Below, in pieces: positions 1-9,100 of a stretch of DNA of 46,570 bases (positions are counted from its first letter, which is position 1; each line of letters starts with the position of its first letter). The translations under genes were made by a program, and so were the position numbers. The DNA is from a bacterium (GTDB taxonomy: Bacteria > Methylomirabilota > Methylomirabilia > Methylomirabilales > 2-02-FULL-66-22): positions 1-46,570 of the forward strand of contig JAKPQH010000139.1 in assembly GCA_029580855.1 (NCBI GenBank), written 5' to 3'. Below the pieces are notes generated by a model. That model saw nothing but the letters and a program-made list of their open reading frames with translations. It did no database searches and was not told where the DNA came from.

Positions 1-184
1 GGTGCGCTCTTACCGCACCTTTTCATCCTTACCCCACGACAAGCTCGGGGCGGTATGTTTTCTGTGGCACTTTCCCTGGGGTCGCCCCCGGTCGGCGTTA
101 CCGACCACCCTGCCCTGCGGAGCCCGGACTTTCCTCTCCCCCCGCCTCGCGGCGGGGACAGCGACCACCCGGCCCTCTCCGGCG
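1..184 (-). ncRNA. rnpB: RNase P RNA, bacterial type A, 5' part (runs off the window)
   Basis: This is the catalytic RNA of ribonuclease P, which matures tRNA 5' ends. Read on the minus strand it shows the near-universal GAGGAAAGTCCGGGCTCC block (about 119-136), then an AAAGTGCCACAGAAAACATA block before ACCGCC (about 51-75), and finally GGTGCGGTAAGAGCGCACC at 1-19. All three lie in the expected order and spacing. The 5' end is placed near 184, about 7 nt after the -10 box, and is not exact. The 3' portion, roughly half of a full-length rnpB, lies beyond position 1. The translated frames crossing this stretch are not genes. The hairpin at 1-19 followed by T on the plus strand is part of the RNA structure, not a terminator. 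Confidence 0.95.
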
Positions 185-190
185 CTTCTT

Positions 191-219
191 AGGATACTCT
201 TTGACTCAGCCGACATCAA
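191..219 (-). promoter_or_regulatory. Promoter of rnpB
   Basis: On the minus strand a TTGATG box (214-219) is separated by 17 bp from TATCCT (191-196), and the RNA should begin about 7 nt further on. The placement just before the first conserved RNase P helix supports it. It lies between the stop of the upstream dehydrogenase gene and rnpB. Confidence 0.55.
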
Positions 220-302
220 CCCTCCTTCGGGTCGCTTTGGAAAACGGCGGAGGCATGCCGTGCCGCCAAGAACACCGCACACGCTCCCCGGCCGCGCGCA
301 TC

Positions 303-1247
303 TCATTTGAATTTTCCCGCCCGCTCCAGACGCAGGAATTCCATGAGGAAGGCGTCGCGGCGCGCCCGGACCTGCTCCGCCTTTCCCGGGGGCCAGTCCA
401 GGAACCCCTTTCCAGCTTTGGCGCCGGTCTCGCCCCTGGCGATCTTCTCATTGTGAACGGGCGACGCGCCCTGCACCGTGCTCAGATCGGGCACCACGTA
501 ATCCTGCACCGCTTTGACCAGTTCCAGTCCCACCAGGTCGGCATGCTCGAAAACCCCGTAAACGGGAAACCGCAGACCGACCCCCGCCTTCACGGCCAGA
601 TCCACGTCCTCGGCCGAGGCGATCCCGTCGGCGACGATATGCATGCACTCCCGGACCATGGCATGTTGGATGCGGTTGCCGAGCTGTCCGGGAACGTCCT
701 TCCGAACCAGCACCGGCACTTTGCCGCAGGCCTTGAGGAGATCCACGACCTGTCGGGCAATGGCGATGTCACTGCGTTGACCCACGACCACCTCTACCAG
801 CGGCATGAGGTAGGGTGGGTTCCAAAAGTGGGTCGTGAAGACCCGCTCGGGCTTCCGGCATCGGGCGGCGATCTCGGTGATGCTGATGCCGGAGGTATTG
901 GAGCAGAGGATCGTATCGGGCGCCGCTTTATCCAGACGTTCGAAGTATTCCTGTTTGACGGGAAGGCTCTCGGCGATGGATTCCACGAATAACTGAGCGC
1001 CTTTGGCTGCACCTTCCGGGTCGGTCGAAGGTGTGAGCCGCGTCTGAGCCGTCTTGGCACCCGTCGGATCCGCCAGAAAGTTTTCCACCAATGCGGTTAT
1101 CAACCCTCGTGCGGCGGCCACCCCCTTGGCGGCCCCGTCCGCCGAGCGGCTGACGATGACCACGTCTTTCCCCGCGAGCGCAAAAGTGGCGGCGATCCCG
1201 GGGCCCATCATACCCGTCCCGGCAACGGCAACGCGACGAACGTCCAT
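303..1247 (-). CDS. 3-hydroxyacyl-CoA dehydrogenase family protein
   Basis: A 314-aa soluble enzyme of the 3-hydroxyacyl-CoA dehydrogenase superfamily, which uses NAD to oxidise 3-hydroxyacyl-CoA or related 3-hydroxy acids. The N-terminal Rossmann fold starts at once with VAVAGTGMMGPGIA (residues 6-19, GxGxxG type). The middle holds the family SNTSGISI segment and the TTHFWNPP segment with the catalytic His. The C-terminal helical domain follows the VPGQLGNRIQ motif. The length matches the stand-alone short form (about 280-320 aa), not the large FadB multifunctional protein. The ATG at 1247 has an excellent AGGAGG site about 7 nt upstream. It is a monocistronic-looking minus-strand gene directly upstream of rnpB. 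No thiolase or enoyl-CoA hydratase lies beside it, so a non-beta-oxidation substrate such as a hydroxyglutarate, carnitine or gulonate type acid is possible. Confidence 0.88.
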   Translation of the reverse strand: MDVRRVAVAGTGMMGPGIAATFALAGKDVVIVSRSADGAAKGVAAARGLITALVENFLADPTGAKTAQTRLTPSTDPEGAAKGAQLFVESIAESLPVKQEYFERLDKAAPDTILCSNTSGISITEIAARCRKPERVFTTHFWNPPYLMPLVEVVVGQRSDIAIARQVVDLLKACGKVPVLVRKDVPGQLGNRIQHAMVRECMHIVADGIASAEDVDLAVKAGVGLRFPVYGVFEHADLVGLELVKAVQDYVVPDLSTVQGASPVHNEKIARGETGAKAGKGFLDWPPGKAEQVRARRDAFLMEFLRLERAGKFK

Positions 1248-1369
1248 TCTGAGCCTCCTGTGGGAGAAGCGGCGAACTGCAAACAGCGTTCAGCGATCGG
1301 CGTCAGCGCCAGAACCGGCCACGTGGAAGCCACCCTGCGCCCACGCGCCCCGGCGTCCTTGCGGTTTTT

Positions 1370-1807
1370 TCAGTTTGCCTGCCGGATGCGGAAATTGCCG
1401 TCCGCATCGTTGTACCGCTCGGTCTTGACGCCCTCGAGGACCATCAGACTCACCTCCGCCCGGTAGGCGACGACACTCCCGGGCTCCAGATGGCCGATGT
1501 AGGTCTGCTTGCTGTCCCAGTCGAACACGGCGATGTGGGCGTGGACGTCCCCGCCGATGACCGACCCCTGCACGCTGGCCAGCTCGATCGGCCCGGTGAA
1601 ATTCCAGTATTTGTCCGCGGTCGGGAATCCCGTCGTGGTGATGGTGTGCAGATGCACCCGCTGGAACGAACCGATCCCGCCCGTGATGGCCGCGGTGTCG
1701 ATCTTTTCTTTCCTCACAACCTCCTGCAGCCCCTCCAAGAGCGTGTCGCCTCGATCGAACAGCACCAGGACGGCGCGCGGAGCGGCCTTCGAAACGAAGT
1801 ACTGCAT
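1370..1807 (-). CDS. PPC-domain (DUF296) protein
   Basis: A 145-aa stand-alone PPC/DUF296 domain. In plants this fold is attached to AT-hook DNA-binding motifs, while bacteria carry it alone, usually as a trimer of unclear role. Diagnostic parts are an ITGGIGSFQRVHL segment near residues 41-53, the GGDVHAHIAVFD metal-type histidine motif near 85-96 and the HLEPGSVVAYRAEV strand near the C-terminus. No AT-hook or helix-turn-helix is visible, so DNA binding should not be assumed. The ATG at 1807 is preceded by AAAGGAGG, a strong ribosome site. The gene lies between the ABC importer and the dehydrogenase on the same strand, with about 200 bp of upstream spacer (1808-2010) in which I see no convincing promoter. 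Confidence 0.85.
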   Translation of the reverse strand: MQYFVSKAAPRAVLVLFDRGDTLLEGLQEVVRKEKIDTAAITGGIGSFQRVHLHTITTTGFPTADKYWNFTGPIELASVQGSVIGGDVHAHIAVFDWDSKQTYIGHLEPGSVVAYRAEVSLMVLEGVKTERYNDADGNFRIRQAN

Positions 1808-2010
1808 GAACGCCTCCTTTCCGTAGGCTACAAATCCCGAACGGCAACCGTCAGCTCCTCAGAAAACCGGAAGGTCGCGCTAGCCACAAGACGCCCCGGA
1901 GACACAGACGGATTCAGGGCCCGGACGAAAGGCCGGAGAGCTATTCCCCTGTGGATCTTGTGCCTCTTGCGGCTGAAAGCGGAACCCCTGCAGCACGACG
2001 CTTCAGCCTC

Positions 2011-2859
2011 TCAGCCCTTGAGAGCGCCGGCCGTGAGGCCCGAGACAAAGTAGTCCATGAAGAAGGAATACAAGAGCGCCACCGGGACCGAACCCAAGAG
2101 CGAGGCCGCCATCAATTCACCCCAGAAGTAGGCGTCGCCCCGGATGAGCTCCGTCGGAACGGCCACCGACATCGTCTTTTCGGCGGTGCTCGAGATAAAG
2201 GTCAGGGCATAAACAAACTCATTCCAGGAGAGCGTAAAACTGAACATGGCGGAGAACACGACGCCGGGTATCGCCATCGGTAAAACGATCCGGATCATGG
2301 CCCCGATTCGGCTGCAGCCGTCGATCATGGCGCACTCTTCCATATCCTTGGGGATGGACTTGAAATAGGCGATGAGCATCCAGGTGCAGAAGGGGATCAG
2401 AAACGTGGGATAGGTCACCACCAGCGCCCAGATGGAATTGGCGAGGCCGAGAGACTGGACCACGCGGGCCAGAGGAATGAAGATCAGTGTGGTTGGGACG
2501 AGGTAGGTGATAAATGTCGCCAGGCCGAAAGCCTGAGCCCCCGGGAACTTCAGGCGCGCCAGCGCGTAGCCCGCCATGACCCCGAAGGCCATGGAAATAA
2601 ACGCCGTCAAAAACGACACAAAGAAGCTGTTGAACAGCCAGCGGAGCACCTCGGTCTTTGCAAAGAGTTCCCGGAACTGCTCCAGGGTCGGGTGCTGTAT
2701 CCACAAGCGGTTGGCCCGCAGATTGTACAGCTCCGGGTTGGACTTGAAACTGCTGATGGCCATCCAATAGAAGGGGAAAAGGGCGAACACCAGAAACGCC
2801 GCCAGGGGCAGGTACACCCCCAGGATCCGGCGGAGCGTTCGGAACAATTTGCGTCGCAC
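2011..2859 (-). CDS. Carbohydrate ABC transporter permease, MalG/UgpE type
   Basis: A 282-aa inner-membrane permease of the CUT1 (MalG) class. It has about six hydrophobic segments, starting with LAAFLVFALFPFYWMAISSFK near residues 18-38. The cytoplasmic EAA loop (EECAMIDGCSRIGAMIRIVLP, about residues 175-195) contacts the ATPase. The length is normal for the family. It is the last gene of the importer set, 9 bp after the other permease, so the two are surely cotranscribed. The substrate cannot be read from the permease; sugars, polyols or glycerol-phosphates are typical of the class. Confidence 0.92.
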   Translation of the reverse strand: MRRKLFRTLRRILGVYLPLAAFLVFALFPFYWMAISSFKSNPELYNLRANRLWIQHPTLEQFRELFAKTEVLRWLFNSFFVSFLTAFISMAFGVMAGYALARLKFPGAQAFGLATFITYLVPTTLIFIPLARVVQSLGLANSIWALVVTYPTFLIPFCTWMLIAYFKSIPKDMEECAMIDGCSRIGAMIRIVLPMAIPGVVFSAMFSFTLSWNEFVYALTFISSTAEKTMSVAVPTELIRGDAYFWGELMAASLLGSVPVALLYSFFMDYFVSGLTAGALKG

Positions 2860-2868
2860 GGCGATTCC

Positions 2869-3795
2869 CTACTCTTTCCGCAGGTACCGCAGCATCAGGA
2901 TGATGACGACGAGCAAGGCGGGAAACAAGAACAACGAGATGGCGGACCCCTCGCCGATCCGCCCGGCCACCAGGGCCACATCGTACGCCATGGTGGCGAA
3001 GATCTGGGTCGCGTTGATGGGCCCGCCGTGCGTCAGGATATAAACAATCTGGAAATCGGCGAACGTCCAGATCGTGGAGAAGAGGACGACCACGGCGATC
3101 ACCGGCTGGAGCAGGGGCAGCGTGATATGCCAGAACTGGCGGAAGCGAAGCGCCCCATCGGTTTCCGCCGCCTCGTAGAGTTCTTTCGGGATGGTCATGA
3201 GGCCCGCCAGGAAGGAGACGGCGAAGAAGGGCAGACCCCGCCAGGTGTTGACGATGACGACAGCGACCATGGCCCAGAACGGATCACCCAGCCAGGGGAT
3301 TTTTTTGGAAATGAGTCCGACGCCCAGCAGGATATAGTTGACGACGCTGAACAACGAGTCAAACATCCAGAGCCACGTGAGAACGCTGAGCGAGGTCGGG
3401 ACGATCCACGGGAGCAGGATCGCCCCGCGAACCAGGTTTCGACAGGGGATATCTTGATTCAACAGGACCGCAAGGGATATCCCCAGGATCATCTTGAGAC
3501 AGACCGTGCTGATCGTATAGACGAGGGAGTTCCAGGCCGTCTGGAGAAAAAGCGGGTCCTGGAGGAGTTTGAGGAAGTTCCGGACCCCGATGAACTTCCC
3601 CGGCTCCCCCAGGACCCGATCGGTAAGGCTGATCCACACCGCCAGAACGAAAGGGTACGCGAGAAGCACCAGCATCAGGAAGACCGCCGGCGAGATGAGG
3701 AAGTAGCCGGTGAACGCCTCGGGTTTCACGAAGCGTCGTAGCGAGGACGCAGCCGGCCCTTCCGAAAAATGACCCGCGGTTGCCGTGGGTGCCAC
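2869..3795 (-). CDS. Carbohydrate ABC transporter permease, MalF/UgpA type
   Basis: A 308-aa permease that pairs with the downstream MalG-like protein. It has a first transmembrane helix around residues 28-55 and the EAA loop ELYEAAETDGALRFRQFWHI near residues 205-224, followed by LPLLQP. The start is taken as GTG at 3795, because GGAGGG lies about 5 nt upstream; no ATG is better placed. It begins 26 bp after the stop of the binding-protein gene, giving the order binding protein, MalF type, MalG type. No ATP-binding subunit follows. Confidence 0.92.
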   Translation of the reverse strand: MAPTATAGHFSEGPAASSLRRFVKPEAFTGYFLISPAVFLMLVLLAYPFVLAVWISLTDRVLGEPGKFIGVRNFLKLLQDPLFLQTAWNSLVYTISTVCLKMILGISLAVLLNQDIPCRNLVRGAILLPWIVPTSLSVLTWLWMFDSLFSVVNYILLGVGLISKKIPWLGDPFWAMVAVVIVNTWRGLPFFAVSFLAGLMTIPKELYEAAETDGALRFRQFWHITLPLLQPVIAVVVLFSTIWTFADFQIVYILTHGGPINATQIFATMAYDVALVAGRIGEGSAISLFLFPALLVVIILMLRYLRKE

Positions 3796-3821
3796 GATGC
3801 CCTCCGACCCGACCGGAACGC

Positions 3822-5135
3822 TTACGCTTTGCTGTAGATTTCCTTCAGTTCAGACTCCGCTTGCTTGACGGTGTCCGCCGTCGACATGCCCCGGCACGCG
3901 CGCGCGAACATGTTGACGACAACATACTTCACCATCGACTCGGCGGCGTGCCGCGTCGGCGGCCCAGGGTAGCCGGGCATCCGCACGTATTTCGGAATCT
4001 CGCGAATGACCTCCAGTTTGGGATCCTTCTTCCAGACCGGGTCATCCTCGTAAAAGTTGAGGAGCCCCGCCATCATCCCCTCGCCCACACCGATCCAGGC
4101 CGAATACTGCTTCGGGTGCATCAGCCAGCTGATGAACGCTTTGGCCTCCTTCTGGACCTTCGAGAATCTGAAGATACCCAGGCTGATCGCCGTGGAATAG
4201 CCGAACCGGCCGGCCGGCCCTTTGGGCCATAGCGCGTGATCGGTGACGTCACGAAGCTGCGGCGCATTCTTCTTCTCGGCCCAATAGATGCTGGAGGCGT
4301 TCCCGGTGACCGAGACCTGCTCCGCCAGGAAGGCCCGGTTGTTGCTGGAATCATCCCACGACAGCACGTCTTCCGTTTCCGTCTCCTTGAACAGTTGCCG
4401 GACGTAGTCCACCGCCTTCGCCGTCTGCGGTGTATTGATGTCCACGGTCTTCCCGTCCGCTTTGCACTCGTGACCCCCGAAGGCCCAGAGCATCGGGTAG
4501 TGGGACTGGTTGCCATCCCCGATGGCCCGACCCAAGGCGAACCCCATAGGGTGGCCCTTGTCTTTCAGCTTTTTCCCCATCGCCAGCATCTCTTCATAGG
4601 TGTCCGGGAATCTGGCGTAGCCGACCTCCTTGCACCAGTCGGAGCGGTAGGTGATGCAGATGGGGATGATCCCCCAAGGCACGGCTTTCCAGGTCTTCCC
4701 GACGATGGCGATGTCCTTGGCGATGTTGGTCCAGCCTTTCAAATCTTTTCCCAATGGCTCCGCAACGTCCCCGACGTCGATCAGGGCCTTGTCGTGCAGA
4801 TGGGGCCCGTCGCTCCAGAGCGTGATGATGTCCGGGCCGGCGCCGCTCTCCACGGCTGCGGCGGTCTTGGTGGGTAGATCGGTCTGGTTGATGAACTCGA
4901 AACCGACTTCGACCCCCTTCTCTTTTGTGTATTGCTTGGCTTGCTCCCGCAGAGTGTCGTCCATGGCATTCAAGGTATTGGACCAGGTCAGGACGTTGAT
5001 CCTGGCCGCCCCCAAACCGCTGCGGATAAACGTCCCCAAAGACAAGGCGGCCGTGGCGCCGGCGGTCACACCGAGGAATTTCCGGCGGGTTATGGTTCGT
5101 CCGGCGTTCCGCTTTGCCGTCGTTCGGTGTCGCAT
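3822..5135 (-). CDS. Extracellular solute-binding protein (family 1) with Tat signal
   Basis: A 437-aa periplasmic or lipid-free binding protein of the carbohydrate importer. The N-terminus has a twin-arginine signal: TRRKFLG near residues 16-22, then a hydrophobic stretch ending about residue 43, where mature protein begins with the INVLTWSNT strand typical of family-1 binding proteins. A Tat signal implies export after folding. The size fits UgpB/MalE-like proteins. The ATG at 5135 has a GGAGAGGG site close upstream. It is the first gene of the importer operon, behind a candidate promoter at 5382-5410 and a leader of about 240 nt. The ligand cannot be assigned. Confidence 0.9.
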   Translation of the reverse strand: MRHRTTAKRNAGRTITRRKFLGVTAGATAALSLGTFIRSGLGAARINVLTWSNTLNAMDDTLREQAKQYTKEKGVEVGFEFINQTDLPTKTAAAVESGAGPDIITLWSDGPHLHDKALIDVGDVAEPLGKDLKGWTNIAKDIAIVGKTWKAVPWGIIPICITYRSDWCKEVGYARFPDTYEEMLAMGKKLKDKGHPMGFALGRAIGDGNQSHYPMLWAFGGHECKADGKTVDINTPQTAKAVDYVRQLFKETETEDVLSWDDSSNNRAFLAEQVSVTGNASSIYWAEKKNAPQLRDVTDHALWPKGPAGRFGYSTAISLGIFRFSKVQKEAKAFISWLMHPKQYSAWIGVGEGMMAGLLNFYEDDPVWKKDPKLEVIREIPKYVRMPGYPGPPTRHAAESMVKYVVVNMFARACRGMSTADTVKQAESELKEIYSKA

Positions 5136-5224
5136 GGTTCCCTCTCCTTCCCCGTAAGGGGTGCATGCCCTGGCCGCGACCTCCGCGCCAGGTGTCGGGC
5201 CCGTGCCCGGGCCGCAACGCCCAC

Positions 5225-5265
5225 AACCGGCCGGCGGTCCCCGCTGGACCGCCCGGCCACCGGTT
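5225..5265 (-). other. Strong stem-loop in the leader of the ABC importer operon
   Basis: Within the spacer 5136-5449, which otherwise has no gene, GGCCGGCGGTCC (5229-5240) faces GGACCGCCCGGCC (5246-5258) across a 5-nt loop with one bulged base. AACCGG and CCGGTT extend the stem outward with further bulges. It lies about 90 nt upstream of the binding-protein start and inside the predicted transcript. There is no T-run after it on the minus strand, so it does not look like a complete intrinsic terminator. It may be an mRNA-stabilising or regulatory structure. Confidence 0.4.
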
Positions 5266-5381
5266 CCCTCCCCGCCCCGCAGACACGAACGGCATTCGCC
5301 GAGAGCGTCGCGTCGGTCGCGCGGCTATCGCCGGTACAGTCGATTTCTCCGGGGGTGCCGTCACGGCAGGGCCCGGAGACA

Positions 5382-5410
5382 CCTATAGCGCATCACGGCA
5401 GTACCGACAA
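5382..5410 (-). promoter_or_regulatory. Candidate sigma-70 promoter of the ABC importer operon
   Basis: On the minus strand TTGTCG (5405-5410) is followed after exactly 17 bp by TATAGG (5382-5387). It lies between the end of the UPF0173 gene and the binding-protein gene and would give a leader of about 240 nt. Confidence 0.5.
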
Positions 5411-5449
5411 GCGATATTCGGAACCCTGCGCACCGCGAGGCCCGACCCG

Positions 5450-6109
5450 TCATGGCTCGGGCTTCAGAATCTCCACCCGACAGGTGACGCCTTTCTTGAA
5501 CGCTTCCGCGTCCGCCGCCGACCCGACGATCGCGCCGTAGTGCATGGGAATGGCCAGCTTGGGTCGGATCGCGCCGCAGGCCGTGATCGCCTCCGCCGCC
5601 GTCATGACGTATGTGCCGCTCACCGGCAGAAGCGCCACGTCCACGCCGACGACCGCAGCCATCTCGGGGATCTCGTCGGTGTCACCCGCATGGTAGATGC
5701 GGATACCGCCCATGCCGATGACGAATCCCACCTTGCCGTCGGCCTGGGGGTGGAAGGGCTGGCCGGGGGCACGGAACTTGGACGTGTTGTAGGCCGGCAC
5801 GGCCTCGATGGTGACCCCCTCCACCACGATCCTATCCCCGGGCTTCACCACCCGCACCGCACGGGGCCCGAGCCCTTTCGCCGCCTCCGCGCACGCAGCG
5901 ATGGTCACCACGGTCGTGTGGGGGCCGACCACCTTCTTCAGGTCATCGACGCTCAGGTGGTCGAAGTGTTCGTGCGTCACGCAGACGACGTCCGCCGGCT
6001 CCGCAGCCGACTGCAGTTGATACGGATCGACGTAGACGACCCTGTCCTTTTTCAGCTTGAACCCGTCGTGCCCGAGCCAGGTGATCTGAACGCCTTCGTA
6101 CTCCAGCAT
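5450..6109 (-). CDS. UPF0173 metal-dependent hydrolase (MBL fold)
   Basis: A 219-aa metallo-beta-lactamase-fold protein of the UPF0173/YtkL group, function unknown. The metal site motif THEHFDH lies near residues 44-50, with further ligands expected at the GDT segment (YHAGDTDE) and the MHYG segment near the C-terminus, all present. A longer frame reaches 6154, but the ATG at 6109 is chosen because GGAGGTG lies 7 nt upstream and the family starts with a short strand leading into ITWLGHDGFKL. It follows glnE by about 70 bp on the same strand and may be cotranscribed with it. Confidence 0.9.
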   Translation of the reverse strand: MLEYEGVQITWLGHDGFKLKKDRVVYVDPYQLQSAAEPADVVCVTHEHFDHLSVDDLKKVVGPHTTVVTIAACAEAAKGLGPRAVRVVKPGDRIVVEGVTIEAVPAYNTSKFRAPGQPFHPQADGKVGFVIGMGGIRIYHAGDTDEIPEMAAVVGVDVALLPVSGTYVMTAAEAITACGAIRPKLAIPMHYGAIVGSAADAEAFKKGVTCRVEILKPEP

Positions 6110-6178
6110 ATCGCACCTCCTCCGGATGTGGGGTGTGGATTGGACACCGGGCATGGCGCGGCGGGTCGGGGCGCCGTT

Positions 6179-9100
6179 TCACCATCCCGGTTCCGTCCCC
6201 GCCGGGACATGGAACACGCGCCGGAATATCTCCCGCACCTCGCCGGTGCGGGCAGCGTAATCCGCCAGAAAGCGCTCCCGTGCCGACGCACCCGATTCCG
6301 ACGCATAGCCCATGCGCTTGGCGAGCTTCTCCAGCCTTTCGGGTGCACTGGGCAGCGTGTTCAGGCTGAGGTCGGCCGCGATCCGCAGCCGCGTTTCCAC
6401 CCGCCGGAGGAACCGGTACGCGGCTTCGAGGGTGTCCACGTCCGATGTGGGGAGCAGGCCGGCGGCCCGCAGCGTGGCCAGCGCCGGAAGCGTGCCGGGC
6501 GTCCGGAGCGCGGGCAGCGTCCGTCCGTGGCGAAGCTGGAAGTACTGCACGAGAAACTCGATCTCCAGAACCCCGCCGCTCCCCAGCTTGACGTGCGTCG
6601 CCTTACGCCCCGCGCCGACGCGCTCCGTTTCGATGCGCCGCCGCATGGCGAGAATACGCGCCGCCAGATCGGGCGGCTCGGGTGCATCGTACACGAAACG
6701 CCGCGCCAGCGCCACAAAGGCTGCCGCCACATCGGGGTCGCCCGCGACGGGACGCGCCTTGATATACGCCTGCCGCTCCCAGAGATCGGCCTGCCGGGCG
6801 AGATAGGTTTCGAGCCCACCCAGAGACAGCGCGGCCTCCCCTTTCTGCCCGCCGGGTCGGAGGCGCGCGTCCACGCGGTAGGCCGCGCCCTCCTGCGTGA
6901 TGGACGTGAGGATGGTCGTGACGCGGTCCACCAGCTTGCTGAAGTACTCCGGGTGGCTGATCCGCGCCGGCCCGGTGGTCTGTCCGTCCTCCCGATACAC
7001 AAAGAGAACGTCCAGATCCGACCCGTACCCGAGCTCGCCCCCGCCCAGTTTCCCCATCCCGATGATCGCAAACCCCGCCGGCTCCGGTCGGCCGAAGCGG
7101 GCGGCGAGGTCCTCCTCCGCCAGGTCCAGGGCCATCTCCAGACAGGCCTCGGCCAGTGCGGTGAGCGCCCGGTGGACGTCCGCGCTGTCGGCCTGGCCCG
7201 ATATGTCCGCCAGCCCGATGCGCAGCTCCTCGGCCTTTTTGACGCGGCGCAGCGCGTCCAGACGGGCGCTCCCGGGGTTCGCCCCTTCGACGGCCCGGTG
7301 CAGCTCGCGCGCCACGCTCTCGCGTCCATGCCGAGCGGCGGGCTCGGGTGCGAGAAACGTGTCCAGCAGCTCGGGCTGCCGCAGCAGCGTAGCCGACAGG
7401 AATTCGCTGGTCCCGAAAAGCCGCACCAGGCGATCGACGAGTCCCGGGGTATCCGCCAGCAGCCGCATGAACGTCGTACGCGCGGCCACCCCCGTGACAA
7501 AGCGCTCGAAGGTCGTGAGCGCCAGGTCGGGGTCCGGCACCCCGCGCAGCGTCTGGAGGAGGGACGGCGCCAGTTCGCCCAGGCAGCGCCGCACCTCGGG
7601 CGTATACCGGGCGAAGGCCTGACCCTCGCGCATAAGCTGCAGGTTGCGGAGCGCCCGTTCGACGTCTTCGAACCCCACCGGCGCGAGACGCGGGCGGATC
7701 TGCTCGGCCGGCAGATCCGACGTAAAAAACAGCATCAGCTCGTCGGACGGCCGTTCGCCGGCGTGTTCCGTCTCGGGCCGCACCGCCCGGAGGAAGCTGT
7801 CGTACAGCTCGCGCACCGCCTTGGTGTGCCGCTCGTAATCCGCCAGGAGGACCGCGCCGGGATCCGGGTGTTCGGGCGGGTGGTAGCCCATCCGCCGTCC
7901 GAGGCTCTGGATCTCCTGCGCATCGTCGGGCAGCGTGTGCGTCTGCCGGTCGTGGATGATCTGCAGCCGGTGCTCCAGGCGGCGCAGGAAGGTGTACGCG
8001 CGGACCAGCGCCTCGTAGTCGGGATCGGCCAGTATCCGGCGGCTGGCCAGACGGTGCAGGGCGCGCAGCGTATTGGGTTCGCGCACCCACGGATTTTTGC
8101 CGCCGTGGAGGAGCTGGATGCCCTGCACCAGAAATTCGATCTCGCGGATCCCGCCGTATCCCAGCTTGACGTTCCGAAGCGCCCGGCGATCCTGCGCCAC
8201 GCTCAGACTGATCCGGTCCTTCATGGCGCGGATCTCGTCCAGCGCCGAGGGATCCAGCGCCTGGCGATAGACGAACGGCGCCACCAGGCGCAAAAACGCG
8301 TCCCCCAGGGCCGGGCTGCCCGCCACGGCCCGAGCCTTGATCAGCGCTTGCCGCTCCCAGGTCTGCCCCCAGGACTCGTAGTACACCTCGCAGCTCCGCA
8401 GCGACGCGGCGATCGCACCGGACCGGCCCTCCGGCCGCAGCCGGGGATCCACCCGGTAGAGGTGGCCGTCGGGGGACGCCTCGCTCATGCCCCGCACCAG
8501 CATTTCGCCCAGCTTCCGGAAAAACTCCTGGTTGCTGACACGCCCCGCGCCCCCGTCCTCACCCGTGGTCTCGCCGTCTTCGTCATAGACAAAGATCAGA
8601 TCGATGTCGGAGCTGAAATTGAGCTCCCGCCCGCCCAGCTTCCCCAGCCCCAGGATCACAAAGCCGCACTCCCGACCCCGCTCCGCCTCGCGGACGAGCC
8701 GGGGAACGCCGTACCGCCGGACCAGGTCGCCCCGGCACATGTCGTACGCCGTCCCCAGGATGACCTCGGCCAGATTCGAGAGCTCCTCCGTGACGCCGAC
8801 CAGGTTCTGGCGACCGACCAGATCCTGCAGGCCGATGCGCAGGATCTCCTGCGACTTGTACCGGCGCAGAGCGGTCCATTTCCGCTCCGGCGAGGGGGCG
8901 GCCGCGACGACCCGCCGGGCCTCCTCCGCCAGCTCCTCCTTGGCTTTCGGCCGCTGCAGGACGCCCGGCTCCAGCAGCCACTCAAAAAGCTGCGGCTGGC
9001 GTACGACGATGTCGCTCAGGAACTGGGAGCTGCCGAAGATCGTGAGGGCCAGGTGCAGGACGCGCGGGCTGTCGCGAAAGAGGCCGAGGAGGAAGCGGCG

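Noticed and set aside
1..23. Hairpin GGTGCG/CGCACC followed by TTTT as a plus-strand terminator
   Set aside because: The same bases form a conserved part of RNase P RNA on the minus strand.
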